DNA of 64,000 nt from Echria macrotheca (taxonomy: Eukaryota; Ascomycota; Sordariomycetes; Sordariales; Schizotheciaceae): assembly GCA_030411725.1 (NCBI GenBank), contig MU839838.1, forward strand, positions 1,302,001-1,366,000. The letters are read 5' to 3'. Both the position numbers and the translations under genes were made by a program. Below the pieces are notes generated by a model, which ran no database searches, was not told the DNA's origin, and saw only the letters and a list, made by a program, of their open reading frames with translations. How positions within the stretch are numbered: the stretch's first letter is position 1; each line of letters opens with the position of its first letter. Positions 31,283 through 42,961 of this stretch are shown here, piece after piece.

Positions 31283-33113
31283 CTTTTCCTTCGCAAGGAT
31301 TCTTTTTTTTATAAATCTCTCAGTGTGTGTTTTGACAGGAAGGGAAAAAAGCAAAAGCTGCCAAGTAGACTTTATCCAGGAATCTTTTTCTTCGATTCTA
31401 CTTCCAGCAAGCAGCGGGCATCGGGAGTTTTTAACCTTATCTTCCCCCCAAACACGGGACGGGTGCAAGGAGCTTCCTGCTGCACCCTTGGACCAAGATA
31501 GAGGAGATAGAGATTCTCGCTGCTCCGGGAGGAGGCCAGGTGATAGCACAGCTACCGGTGGGTATAGTATGTCCGATAGTGGGAAGTGGTGAATTAATTA
31601 GCCGCTGCCCATCTGGGCCCGTCGAGCAATGGGGAATGAGCGGACGCGGCCAAGATTAAATTCAGAGCCGCCGGATCTGACACACCACACCGCACCCACG
31701 CGACGCCATCGTCCGAGCCGGCAGTTGTTTCAAGCGACTGGGCACCATTTTGCGGGGTACACATTTACCCCCCGGCAGCCAGCCTGTCTCGACATGCTGA
31801 TATCTGCCTTATTAACGGTAAATACGTCTTTGATTTCCTGTATACAAGGAACCCGACTGGGGCATGGCTCGTGAGGACGGCAGTGTGTTGGCTTCGCATC
31901 CAGTGGCTCTTGCGTCTTTGTCCACCTTCCGTTGTGCTACCGTGTCGGTCAAGCTTCTGCAACTGCATAGTACGATTCGACATATAACTATATTTGACCT
32001 GGGAAAGGAGGATGCAAAGTTTATTGGTCAGTGTCGATCATGTCGGTATTGTCGCATTGAAATTCTCCGTCTTGAGTCGCCACTGTCGGCAGAGTCGAGA
32101 ATGGTAGTTCAGACGTCTTCAGAGTTTGGGTGGTCGCAGTGCCAAGGGGTCTAGAGTACGCAGAAGTATGGATCTAGGAATAAGATTGGAAAGGACGAGT
32201 TGGTCCTCCGTAAGCCTCAAACCAAGGGCCTAGACTTGAGCAATTTCCGGGACCTGATCGACATGCGAGGAAGAGGCCGAAGATGAAGGCTCGATGTTCC
32301 GCTGGACAGTCCCATCCGTTCAACCCAGTGTTTCAAAACTTTCCAGATCATCCCAATCCCCTCTACTTCAATTGAGGATGGAACCAGCGTGAGAGTGTGC
32401 AGGAGGTTGCCGGCGGCGATAGGGTCGCGTGTAGCTTGCGTCGTCCGTTGGCGTGTTCAATGTTGAGACTGGAAGCACTGGAATTAAGCACTAAAAGGCA
32501 GGAAGTGATTCCGGAATCGGGACCCGAGAGGCTAGTATTGAAAGGGTTTAATGGCCGTCATGTCGACCTGTTCTTGCTATCGCTAGGTTCCTCAAGTTAC
32601 GAGTAGTAGCCGAAGCCAAGCCTCAAGCAAGGAGTAAGTTTAGTATGTATCGCTCACCAGCGCCGGGCGGTGGGCGGTGGTCGTTGGGCGCAGTCGACAA
32701 CCCATGCATTCTAAGCCCTGTCCCGATGATAAGCACAGGAAGAGCCACTCATCGAATCTCTGTGCGTGTGAGGGCCATCCTCGCCCGCAATACCGACGGC
32801 GGGAAGCCTCGTCCTCACCACCACATCTACCCCGCCAACCACACCTCGGTAGCCAAAAGCAGAAATCCCGTGGGAAATCGCGGGGCGGGCCACGTCACAC
32901 ACGCAAACGCAGGCAACAAGCCTCGGGACCTACAGCCTCGTCCATCCAGATTGGCCAGACTCGAGAATTTGCCCTGCCCAACGAGCCAGACTCAAGCATG
33001 GCGTCGAGCTACAGCTGCAAGATGTCGGGCGTCGCATGCAGTGTAGGTAGGCACCGCGTTGCCTAATCCATCAGTCAGTCAAGTCAACGAGAAAGAAGAT
33101 AAATACCGCATAT
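31283..33113. other. Long intergenic region
   Basis: 1.8 kb between divergent genes. Short frames near 32397-33066 show no recognised domain and no consistent splicing. Nothing else was seen. Confidence 0.4.
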
Positions 33114-35957
33114 ATGGCGTCCCCGTCGCTTCACATTCAAACGGTCCTCCAATGTTGCCGAGAATTTCACCACCCGGATAGATACGAAGGAGCGACACCC
33201 ATCGCCATGCGGCCCCTACATGTACACAGCATCGAGCGAAAACCGGTCAACAAGCTGTCCAAGTCGCCGCCGAGTGCATCAGCAAGCACCTCATCGTCGC
33301 AAAGATGGATAACCCCAACCCTTCCAGAACCGAGCAAGCAATGGTCCTCGTTAATACTAGAGCCCACCGCACGCTTGGGTCCCGAGCAGCTGGTTCTGTC
33401 AGATTCGACCGAGACGCTGCAGCCATCCAAGCCGCCGCCTAGTGCGTCAACAAGCACCTCATCGTCGCAAATATGGTCGACCCGTCCAGAACTGAGCAAG
33501 CAACGGTACGCGTCAATACCAGAAGACACCGCGCTCACGTCGACTGAGCGGCGTTTTCTGTCAGATTCGACCGAGACGCTGCAGCCACCTAAACCGCAAC
33601 CCGCACACACGCCTCCGGTCGCCTTGGGGATCATGCCGCTCGAGAACGAGTTCAGTTCGGATGAGCGCATCATGGTAGCATCGCCGTCGCCGCAACGGGG
33701 CACCAGATGAAGCTGACCAGATGACCACTCCAGGACCACATCTCGCTGATGCGCAAGTTTCGCAGCATCATCCAGGACGCCGAGGCGCCCGGGGCGTACG
33801 TAACCCGGTATCCGGACCCGCCGAAGACGATGACCGAGCGGGAGGCTCCCAAGTGGAGGGTTCAGTGTCTGCTGATGATGGCTGAGTTCCGGTATTCGAT
33901 GTATCTCCACTTGCTGGAAAGTTTCGCCGCGGCCAATGTCTCCAAGCAGACATGGCCGCTGCCGCCGTGGTATGCTTCCCCTTCATTTAGCTTCCAATCG
34001 CTGCATGATTCCTCTCGTCGGGACGGAACGAGAAGCTGAGGAGCGTAGGGACGTAGCCATTATCCTGTACGCGCACATGCTCTCGCCCTTCGCCTTCGAA
34101 AAAGACATCAGCGCCGCATTCCCCAAGCTGTGGGAGGCGGGGTTCGACTTCCCCCTGAACCGGATGCGCTCGACTAGCACCAGCACTCCATCGCAGGTGT
34201 CGTGGAACAAGAAGTACCCGGAGATGCCGTACCAGATTATCGAGTTCGGCTGGCCCGATGAATCCAACAGTACCGAGAAGTTCCTCAGTACCGATTGGGT
34301 CAGCAGTACCTGGCACCCCATCAGCGGGTACGCGATGGACATCACGGGCTTCAAGTGTCCATTCAAGTGTGCCAAGCGTGTATTGCGCAAGAACAAGGGA
34401 ATCCGTTCTCCCACGCATCGTAGCACCCACTCATGGACGACAACCGGCGACTCCTTCTCGATGTGCAAGTGGGCCGGCGACCGCGTCCGCAAGACCTTCC
34501 AGTGCCCAACCTGCATGAAGTCCATCGGCCACCCCTGGCTTCCACAGCAGCTCTTCTCGCCGCCGCTGCACCTGTTCGACAATCTGTGGGCCAGCCCGCT
34601 GCGACAGCTCAGCACGTCGGGCTTCGTCGACCGCATCCTGGCGCTGCCGGAGCCGTCCCCGCCGGCATCCCCGAACGGCGTCCCAAAATACGCTGACGCG
34701 GTCGAGCGGTACAGGCGCTTCCTCGAGCTGCTACGTGATAACCCCGGGCAGACGATGGTTCCGACTCTGGACATCGACCTGGTCTGGCACACGCACCAGT
34801 TGTCGCCAGCGGCGTACGCGGCGTATTGCGAGACGCATGTCGGACGCGCCATCAATCACGACGACACGATCCGCGCGGCGTACCGGTCCACCGGCCAAGA
34901 CACGACCGCCGTCGCGTGGGCGCTGCGCTTTGGCCAGTCCTACTTCGACCCAGACAACCGCGCCAAGCAGGCGACCATCGCCAGCCGTGTCCGCGCGCTT
35001 GATCTGGAGAAGGCGAACGTAGCTAACCAGTTGACCGCCTTCGAGAACTCGACTGTCGCCCAAGCTAAGCGCGCCCTCGACCAGGCCTCGAATGAGCTGC
35101 AGGCCGCAAACAATGCCCTCGAACAGGCTCGAGTCGAGACCTCGTCGCTCGGCGCGCAAGTGGCCGGCGTCGCGCGGGCCGTCGACGCCGTCAAACCGCT
35201 CGTGCGCGTCGGGTCGCTGAAACTCTTTTATGGCGACGGGGCTAGACAGGAGCGGCGGGAGCTAAAGGAGAAGCGCCGCTCCATCCGCGAAGAGCATGTT
35301 AACAAGCAGACTGAGCTGCACGAGCTGACCCGGAAAGCCCGGCATGCGGAGCAGGAGCTAGACCGGTGCGCGCGGGAGGTCGTCAGTCTCCGCAAGGACA
35401 GGCAACGGCTTGAGAGGAGGCTCAGTGAGCAAGTGGCGTCCATGACCGCGGCCGTATGTGTGTTTGACGAAAGCGGAGGAGGAGGAGGAGGCGACAGCAA
35501 TTACTGGTACGACCAGCCTCATCACCACCACTACGAGAATCCCTATGACGGGTCGTGGTACTCGATCGTGCCGTCCGAGACGCAGCCCTGTATAGCTCCC
35601 ATCGTAGATGTGCCTGATGTGATCAGTTACTCTCCGACGTCCTATTATTCGACATCGTACTATCCGACGTCGTATTCCTCGACATCCTACTCGTCGACCT
35701 CGTACTCCTCGACGTCTTACTCGAGTTCTTCGTACGACTCAGGCGGATACTCGAGTGGGTATTCCGGAGATTCTTCAGGGGCTGGATGTGGTAGTGGATC
35801 AGGGGGAGGCTCTGGAAGCGGTGGTGGCTGCGGAGGAGGAGGGAGTAGCAGTGGCGGTGGATGTGGAGGAGGCGGATGTGGTGGGGGAGGCTCTTCAGGA
35901 GGAGGGTGTGGAGGCGGCGGATGCGGCGGCGGCGGCGGATGTGGTGGTGGAGGATAG
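33114..35957 (+). CDS. Glycine-rich domain-containing protein (GRDP, DUF1399 type)
   Basis: Three exons: 33114-33674, 33734-33969 and 34049-35957, giving 901 residues. Introns were placed by phase; both donors (GTAGCA, GTATGC) are non-ideal. The DUF1399 core starts at about residue 190 (DHISLMRKFRSIIQDAEAPG), continues over the second junction (WPLPPW-DVAIILYAHMLSPFAF), and has a C-x3-C pair (KCPFKCAKR) then the hallmark DIDLVWHTHQLSP near 500. A long coiled-coil segment (about 580-730) follows. The tail begins with Tyr/Ser/Thr repeats opening with YSPTS and ends in Cys-Gly4 units. The N-terminal 190 residues carry a 56-residue tandem duplication. Plant GRDPs act in stress responses. Fungal ones are uncharacterised. 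No signal peptide is seen. Confidence 0.83.
33259..33588 (+). repeat. 168-bp tandem duplication inside the GRDP gene
   Basis: Two adjacent in-frame copies, about 33259-33426 and 33427-33588. The shared ends are conserved at base level (the ACCTCATCGTCGCAAA and TCAGATTCGACCGAGACG stretches are identical) and the middle has diverged. Each encodes S-A-S-T-S-S-S-Q followed by a variable part and SDSTETLQP. Confidence 0.75.
35628..35954 (+). repeat. Low-complexity tail: Tyr-Ser-Thr then Cys-Gly repeats
   Basis: About 140 bases of units coding for Y-(S/Y)-(S/P)-T-S, the first being YSPTS, then about 190 bases coding for C-G-G-G-G and S-G-G-G-C units. In frame with the GRDP gene up to its stop. Confidence 0.75.
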
Positions 35958-36846
35958 ACATGATGGTTCTATGCTTGTGAAATTTGGGCTAATCGATTGG
36001 GTCTCGCATCGTTATCCAAGAAATTCCTGTGAATCCCCCAGCATTAAATCCCTAAGTCGTGTCACGTATCAGTCCGTTCTCAAGGCACTTGCTTCATAGA
36101 GTTGTACTCACTCTGTCGTCCAGGTCCATGCCGTGACCTTGCATGTTACTTGCCGCTACCCCTCAGACTCCTCGAGTTCCAAGCTGGGTACCTGGAAGAA
36201 GACCTTCCTACTCTCTTGGCACTCTGGCGGCTGAATTGCCATGATGCGGGCCAACCTTCCCCGGACTCGGCAGTCTGCCGACCCCACATGACCCAGGACC
36301 AACTGGAACCCGGTAGACTCTGCACCATCGACAAGCTGAGGTAACGAGAACTTCGGTCCCGTGGAAGCATTGAGAACCGTCAGGTATGGCCCGTTCGGAG
36401 CACGAATGCTATCGCCAATGGAAGTCCAGCCTTGGAGCCATGTTGAGACCGGGCGGCCCGTACCTGAGGCGCACTATGCGACGTCGGTAGATGTATATGA
36501 AGAAGAATCACCCATTTGCTGAAAGTCTGGTGGTGCCTCATATAATTCTGAGCAATCTGGGGTATGAAGCGGGGAAGGGGTTGTGCCGTTGGTGGTTCAC
36601 GACTGCCGAGGCGACGCCGAATCAACCTATTCTACCGCAAGATCGATACAGCAACATGGTATTATGTTAATCGGCCGCGCCAGATATCGACTGGCCCGGA
36701 AAGCCGGCAGCCCATGGGTAGAGGGGAAAGAAACAGCCTTAAACCCTTATTGTCGCCGTTTGTGGTCGTCGAGGTGAACCGTGACCCGTGTCTGCTCACA
36801 AGCGGCTGTTAGTTCCTGTTCCCAACTTGTGGTCGAATGGGACGAC
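35958..36846. other. Intergenic region
   Basis: 890 bases between two plus-strand genes. Small frames exist on both strands without support. It contains the GRDP 3' flank and the GH5 promoter. Confidence 0.4.
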
Positions 36847-38380
36847 ATGCTCGGGCTCTTCGTATTGACTTTTGCGGTCATCGCCGTACGCGCGGTGAGC
36901 GTCGGCCTCGAGGCCCGACATGCCGTGTCCGACATCCCTATCTCTGGCGAGGCGCGGTCCGCAAAACGACAGCGACAGAGTGATGGAGGTTGGCCATACG
37001 GGCCGTTCCACACCAGCGGGAGGGACATTGTGAACTCGAAAGGCGACAAAATTACCTGGGCAGGAGTGAACTGGCCGCTGAGCGGTAGGGTTTGCGACAC
37101 CGCAGAATGATGGAGCGATACTGATGCAAGAGTGTAGGCGAGACGATGATTCCGGAAGGTCTCGAACATGCCTTCGTCGACGATATCCTCAACATGGTGG
37201 CGAGTGTCGGGTTCAACTTCGTTCGAATGCGCGTTCTCCCTCTTCCGTAGCAACATCAGCTAACGATGAAGATTGTGACAGGCCGTACGCAATTCAGATG
37301 ATTGACGAGATTTACTCGCACGGCGGAGTCGACGTGACCCTAGAACAGGCGATGATCTCGGCTCTCGGCACCGACAACGGGACAAAACTCGCGGCCGCGG
37401 TTGTGTCCAAGAATCCCATCTGGACCGCTTCGACCCCCCGTTTCAAGATCTGGTCGGACATCGCACGCCTCGCCGCGCGGAAGGGAATATACATCCACCC
37501 GGACGCCCATGTCAGCAAGGCACAGGCCTGCTGCTCGCATACCGACGGGGACGCGTGGTTCAAGGATGTCAACTTCAACACCACCAACTGGAAGCGGGGT
37601 CTCATGTACGTGGCCAACTGGGCACGCAACCACACCAACATCGTGTCCATGTCCCTGCGTAACGCGCCGCGAGAAAGCTGGTCCGTGGGCGGGCTCGAGT
37701 ACAACTGGCAGACATTTGTCGGGAACATGACGACTGCTGCCGAGGCAGTCCACCAGACCAACCCGGATCTGCTAATCACTTGGGGCGGCCTGCAGTTCGG
37801 CGAAGACCTGTCTGCCCTGACAAGTGGTAAGAATCTGCTGACGGCCCCGTGTTACCATTGCACGGCTATTCGGGACGCTCGCCGGCGGGACCCGGTTTAC
37901 TTTGCCCTTGCGAACCAGACTTGGGCCAACAAGGTGGTTTGGGAACTGCATCTGTTCGCCGGCAGCGAGGACATTGATACCGGAAGCTGTCGCATGATCG
38001 AGGCCGCGCTGTATCGGAATGGGTTCAACGCTCTGGGGATTCCGGCCCCGGCTGGTTGCAACATCACCACCGATTGTCCATCGCCGCGCCGGCTGACTCC
38101 GGTGATTTTGTCCGAATTCGGTCACGTGCAAGATGCGACGCTGAACACAGACATTGTGCAAAACTGCATCAAGGAATACACAAAGAGATATGGTGTAAGT
38201 TGGTCCATGTGGAGTCTGGCCGGTAGCTATCGAGTAAAAAGCGGAGTTCAAGGGGTTTCCGACCCATGGGGGCTGACAGATGCGAACTGGACTGGGTGGC
38301 GGTATCCAGAGGGCATCGAAACCCATTGGAGGCCATGGGTCGCCTCCATGGGTACTTCCAATGCAACAAAAGCCTCTTGA
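36847..38380 (+). CDS. GH5-like secreted glycoside hydrolase lacking the acid/base Glu
   Basis: Three exons: 36847-37084, 37138-37228 and 37282-38380, giving 475 residues. Intron 2 is only in phase if it starts with GC (AAT|GCGCGT...CTAAC...GACAG), which rebuilds FVRMPYAIQMIDEIY. A signal peptide is likely (MLGLFVLTFAVIAVRAVS). The chain has the (beta/alpha)8 landmarks of fungal GH5 enzymes: WAGVNWPLSG, VGFNFVRM, KGIYIHPDAHV, NIVSMSLRN, LITWGGLQF, VVWELHLFAG and VILSEFGHVQD. The last holds the nucleophile Glu. At strand 4, where GH5 enzymes have Asn-Glu, the sequence reads RNAPRESW (AAC GCG CCG), so the acid/base Glu is Ala. This predicts strongly reduced or absent hydrolysis. Several N-glycosylation sequons fit secretion. 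An upstream in-frame ATG at 36781 would bury the signal peptide, so the later ATG was chosen. Confidence 0.82.
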
Positions 38381-38681
38381 GAGACTAGGTAGCAGAGACC
38401 TGTTCAAGTTGTTAGAGGAGCCAGAACAACACAAAGAATTGTTCCGCCTTGCTATGAGGCTTTGTTGCGTCTTCACCGGCCTTGTTGTGTCTGTAGCCGA
38501 CTCAACATCTTCACAGAGACCATGTACTCGGCTCGGACAGCGTTGTCTTGTAATATCGTCAGAATGTATAAAAAAACTGCCGGAGACGACCGGTAAACAG
38601 CTTTCATACCCATCAACAAGCGTGCACGCACCGACTCGGGAATCTTACCGTATCAAGTAGGTACTCGGCAATTGGTGAACA
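38381..38681. promoter_or_regulatory. Promoter of the F-box/LRR gene
   Basis: About 300 bases between GH5 and the F-box gene, with a TATAAAAAA box at 38577-38585 about 105 bases upstream of the ATG at 38682. Confidence 0.5.
38577..38585 (+). promoter_or_regulatory. TATA box
   Basis: TATAAAAAA about 105 bases upstream of the F-box ATG at 38682. Confidence 0.5.
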
Positions 38682-39926
38682 ATGGCGCTTATTCTGGAAA
38701 GGTTTCCGAACGAGATTTTGACGCTGATATTCGGCTACTTTTGCGAGCACTGCTCCGACCCTCTCTGTGAGTGGCAGCGGCCTCGTTCCGCATCATTCTC
38801 TGGCGGCCAACCAACACTGGCCCGTCTGTCCTTGACGTGCAGGGCGTTTCGTCAGATTGCGCAGCCAATTCTGTTCCACCACTTCCCCCAGACGGCGGAG
38901 AGCAGCAGCAACTTCCGTCAACTTCAATTGTTTGTTCGGTCCCTGACCGACAGACCCGATCTGAGTACTCACGTCAGGATTCTCGGCATCAACTTGGTAG
39001 GGGAGGAGCGCGAGACTCAGGGCCAATTCGTCATGCGCATGGCTTTGCGGAATGTGCCGAATGTTCAACTCCTGGACGTGAATCAGAATGCCAGCTTTCC
39101 GCTTGATCACATCTTCCTTGGGCTTGATCACATCTTCCCGTCCAATCTCGAATTTGCCAGTCTTCGCTGTCTGCGTCTTGCTCGGGCACCGGGAGGGCAT
39201 ATTGGTGGCAGAATGGAGGAGCTTTCCCGTGTGATGATGACCTCGTCACGCCTCGAGAGCCTAGAGCTCGCTCGGTGTGCAAGTTGGGGTCTTCCTAACT
39301 CGGCCTTGGCAAGCCTGCGGCGGCTGGATCTCTTCGAGCCCTGCTTTTCCGCCGCCGAAGCTGAGCAGCTGCTTGCTGCCTGCTCTCGTCTGATGATGTT
39401 CTCGCTTTGCCACCCGAAGACACCCCGTGGTGATGACGGCGGCCCTTTGACACCCGCTGGTATCGTTGAGGCTTTACGGCATATGTCTGGAACAATGAAG
39501 ACGTTGATGCTATCCATCGCTCCTTTCGCTGATGGCAGTGCGGCCAATATCGAGGCCCTTGCTGATTTCCCCGTGCTCGAGGATCTCGTGGTCGGAAGCG
39601 CCTTCGTGCAGGGGCAGCGGCGCGCGATGTCACTGATTCGTAGCCTTCCACGGAGTCTCAAGTGCCTCGTGGTTGTTTGCAGGGCCACGAATGGGACGGC
39701 GTGGTTGCAAAACCTCCTCGACAGGGTTCAGGAGACCGAACAGCTGCCCAGCCTCCGAGTTGTGAGACTCTTGCGCTCGCCGTACCTCCAGCAATGGGAA
39801 GAGGAGCAGCTGAGAGAATGGCAGCTTGACTTCCGTGGTGCTGGCGTCGACTTTCACTGGATCATTGCCACCCACGACGTCGGTCCTGTGCTTGCCGGTG
39901 TTCTCCAGCGCTTTTTCCCCCATTAG
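38682..39926 (+). CDS. F-box protein with leucine-rich repeats
   Basis: A single exon of 414 residues. The F-box is at the N-terminus (FPNEILTLIFGYFCEHC, a Cys/Pro insert, then L-A-R-L-S-L-T-C-R-A-F-R-Q-I-A-Q-P-I-L-F). After about residue 130, leucine-rich segments recur about every 25-30 residues (LRCLRLARAPGG, LESLELARCASW, LRRLDLFEPCFS, LEDLVVGSAF), as in fungal F-box/LRR adaptors of SCF ubiquitin ligases. The target is unknown. Residues near 142-154 contain a short internal duplication, LDHIF-LG-LDHIF, caused by a 21-base tandem repeat. Confidence 0.85.
   Translation: MALILERFPNEILTLIFGYFCEHCSDPLCEWQRPRSASFSGGQPTLARLSLTCRAFRQIAQPILFHHFPQTAESSSNFRQLQLFVRSLTDRPDLSTHVRILGINLVGEERETQGQFVMRMALRNVPNVQLLDVNQNASFPLDHIFLGLDHIFPSNLEFASLRCLRLARAPGGHIGGRMEELSRVMMTSSRLESLELARCASWGLPNSALASLRRLDLFEPCFSAAEAEQLLAACSRLMMFSLCHPKTPRGDDGGPLTPAGIVEALRHMSGTMKTLMLSIAPFADGSAANIEALADFPVLEDLVVGSAFVQGQRRAMSLIRSLPRSLKCLVVVCRATNGTAWLQNLLDRVQETEQLPSLRVVRLLRSPYLQQWEEEQLREWQLDFRGAGVDFHWIIATHDVGPVLAGVLQRFFPH
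39101..39138 (+). repeat. 21-bp tandem duplication in the F-box/LRR gene
   Basis: GCTTGATCACATCTTCC occurs at 39101 and again at 39122, period 21. In frame, it adds seven residues. Confidence 0.8.
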
Positions 39927-40771
39927 TAGCAGGTCTAGATCCCCACGGCCCCCGCACCCGCGGCACGCCGATTAGGTTTCGTAGCCCAGATCTCCGGCAA
40001 TGTTAGTTAATAAGCATCCCAGCATGATTACCTCAGAACTCCATTTTTGCTTTTCGTCGTGAATCGTATTTCCGCCTGTCCCAATTTGTGAAACCCTTGT
40101 TCCCCGGTGTGGCTTTGGTGCCTTTCCACCAACGTCATGATCTTCCCTGAACCGCAGTCGCGGATATGTATCCATTTGGAACGAAGGAACAGAAATCCCG
40201 GACCACACACACCACCAACACCCCACCCTCTTGTTGCCTGCCGGTGTGGGAGGGAGAGGACACCGTATCGAATCGATTGACCATCGGCCAAAAACCGGGT
40301 CCGGGGACGGGAACCCGAGCACCGTGCACGGGCAGTTTGGACCATGTGGCTTGTCGTTTCCCATTTGCTGGGACGGGACGGGATTTGCCGTCGACGAACC
40401 GCAAGATTGGGATGTGCTGGTGCGGCGGTGTGATCAAAGTTCCCAGGAGCTGATTCATTGCTGCACGCTGTCGAATGCGGAGAGACGCGTGGGGTAGTGG
40501 CGTAGGGGGGCCGGTTTGCGCTCTGACCGGTCAACCACACCGGATGGCAGGGGGGTTGCCTCCTCATTTCCACCTCAAACTCTTCTCACCCCGACGTTTG
40601 TGAATGTCTCGGATTCCTTCTCAATCGCTCTCGCAGTCGGCCACAGACTGAGCCGGACCATGTGAAGACAAAAAACCATCGAGTCTCGACGCTGGGAATG
40701 CGGCCTCAACCACTCCCTCTCCTTTTGGTTTCCCAATTGGCTTCCGCCCGCGATCCCGGCGCCGGCATCAA
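39927..40771. other. Intergenic region
   Basis: 845 bases between two plus-strand genes. Overlapping frames on both strands near 40028-40573 lack any recognised domain. Probably promoter of the rhodopsin-like gene, which has a CT-rich stretch before its ATG. Confidence 0.4.
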
Positions 40772-42003
40772 ATGAGCAGTAGCGGCGCTCCGGACGGGGC
40801 AGGGCCTGGTGGTGGTGGTCCCCCGGCTGACCTACCCGGCCTGCCCGTCACTGACCTCCAGATCTACTACGGCGTCACGTACGTCGGCGTGATCGCGACT
40901 CTCTGCGGTATCTCGACGCTGCTGGTCATCACGCGCGTCGTCTCCCGCTGGAGGTCGACGCGAATCGCCATCGATGACTATTTCCTCATCGCTAGCTCGG
41001 TGAGTTTGTTGTCCTTGGCATCCCCAGTCACTCCATCGATCTCGCTCCGAGTGAGTTGAGAGAGGAGCTAACCGCGCTTAACTAGACGCTCGGCATCGTC
41101 GAAATGTCGTGCTTGATCGCCATCGTCGAACCGGTGATCTCGACCAGGCCGAAGTTCCTGCTGTTCGACTCCATCGGCAGAAACGCGCCGCTGACCATGA
41201 TCGCCGAGGTTTGCTCTTCATGGTCTGTCGCGCTGACCAAGACCAGTATCGCGCTGTTGTTGGTTCGACTGCAACATGCGCGGGCCTGGACTATCTTCCT
41301 CTTCATCATCATCGGTATCCAGGTTTTGTCTGCCGTATTCATCACCATTCTGCAGACGACGCGCTGTATCCCGACCGAAGCCATCTGGAACCCGAACGTT
41401 ATCGCCGCGTGGTGTTGGAGTGCCGAAGCCTTCAAAGCCACCATGACAGCCGTCTCGAGTCTTGTTGTCGCGACCGATGCCGTCTTCGCCCTCATGCCGT
41501 TGACATTCTTGCACCAGATTCGCAGCTCTCTGTTCCACCGCATCGTCATCGCCTGTCTCATGGGTCTTGGCCTGTTCGCGTCGGCTGCGTCCATCGTCAA
41601 GACGGTCATGGTGAACCGATTCGATACCGGCGGGGACGTGTCGGCGAATGGGCTTGCCATCGCTCTCTGGGCCAGCACCGAATCACAAGTTGGCATCATT
41701 GCGGCTTGCATCCCATGTCTCCGTGCTCCGTTCCTGCGCCTCCTCGCCCGAACTGGCCTGCATCGCCCCGACGCTGAGCACAACCCAGCTTGGTCGATTC
41801 AGGAACTTCCCATGAACAACTTCGGATACGCAGGCTTGACCGTGAGCGGCGAACGCGCCGCCTCTGACCGACCATCGTCATTGACCGAGGTTACTCCGAA
41901 TCTGAGTCAGGAGGTCACGCTGCACTCCGGCAGGGTGTCTGGTGAGAAGACGGTTAGGGTCGCCGGCAAGGAGGAGATTCATATGAAAACAGATCCAGGG
42001 TAA
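40772..42003 (+). CDS. Fungal rhodopsin-domain (PTH11-like) integral membrane protein
   Basis: Two exons, 40772-40999 and 41086-42003, give 381 residues. After a Gly/Pro-rich extracellular N-terminus of about 30 residues there are seven hydrophobic segments, for example VTYVGVIATLCGISTLLVITRVV, then a conserved RIAIDDYFLIAS turn, SVALTKTSIALLLVRL, WTIFLFIIIGIQVLSAVFI and IVIACLMGLGLFASAASIVKT. The D-D-x-x-(L/I) turn and W(E/S)xxLTK-like block are typical of the fungal rhodopsin domain family linked to PTH11-like receptors. The CFEM domain found in PTH11 itself is absent. The C-terminal 80 residues are cytosolic, Ser/Thr-rich and polar. The ligand is unknown, and some relatives sit in metabolite clusters without receptor evidence. 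Confidence 0.86.
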
Positions 42004-42961
42004 GGATCGGGTGGGCTCATAATTGATAGCATCCATGGGAGGATAAAACTGGAAGGACAAAGCATACCTGGGCTGTGTGGCGTTTAGGCTTTGTTGGAAA
42101 TATGGGACCATGCGTTGAACCAAACGCCGGACGGCTCTCGAATGGCAAATAGGTGTGGACTTGGCAATGGATAGGATGGATATTTCGGAGCTCGGGCGTA
42201 TTTAACGAATTTACTTGGCATCAAGAACTGTATAATGACTGTAGAAATTGGAGTGTCAACCTTTGGTGCTGTTTGTTTCAGCCGTGGTTTTGTGGTGGAA
42301 AGAGGAGGAAGTCGCGTTTGTGTGGTTTTGGCGGGCGCGATCGCATCGATTTGTGTTACCCAAAGATCGATCGGACACGATTTGTGCAACCTAAACTTCG
42401 ATCACCCCGCCTCAGCCACACCAGCTGTTTTGGGAGCCACGTGGGGTTTCGGACGATAACCGAGATCTCTCCAATTCCCAGTCTGCTCTTATTAAAAAAT
42501 TGTCGACTAGTTGCAAGAACTATCCGTCTTCAGCAGAATGCGGAAGATTTCTCCGCTCCCAATCTATCCCCACACCGAGACCGAAGTGGGCCGTCCTTGG
42601 CACTTTAAGCTCGACTTGGCTTGACAGATGACCGCATTCTCCACCACGAACGAAGTCCGAGAAAAATGCCCGATCGAGATAAGCTTCTCAACGCAACCCT
42701 GGACAACTGACAGCGCGACTTCACGGCTACATCCAATGGGGAACGGCGAGCCGTGGCACATGTCTGTCTGACGACGATTCGGTCCTGAGACAGGTCGACT
42801 CCTGTGACAACAATTGAACAACATTCGTCAGATACATCCTAGCAAAAGATGTTCTCAACAGCTTTGTATTCTATCCGGCCTGTTATATATGCACAACCTC
42901 TACGGAATATATACATCCTCCTTGTTCACCGACCATTCGGCATGGACAACTTGTTTCCACC
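42004..42961. other. Convergent intergenic region
   Basis: About 960 bases between the ends of the rhodopsin-like gene (plus) and the feruloyl esterase gene (minus). No gene or repeat was recognised. Confidence 0.45.

Noticed and set aside
32397..33066. Frames of 69-133 codons upstream of the GRDP gene
   Set aside because: Two plus-strand frames overlap the same bases and neither has motif support. More likely promoter or non-coding DNA.
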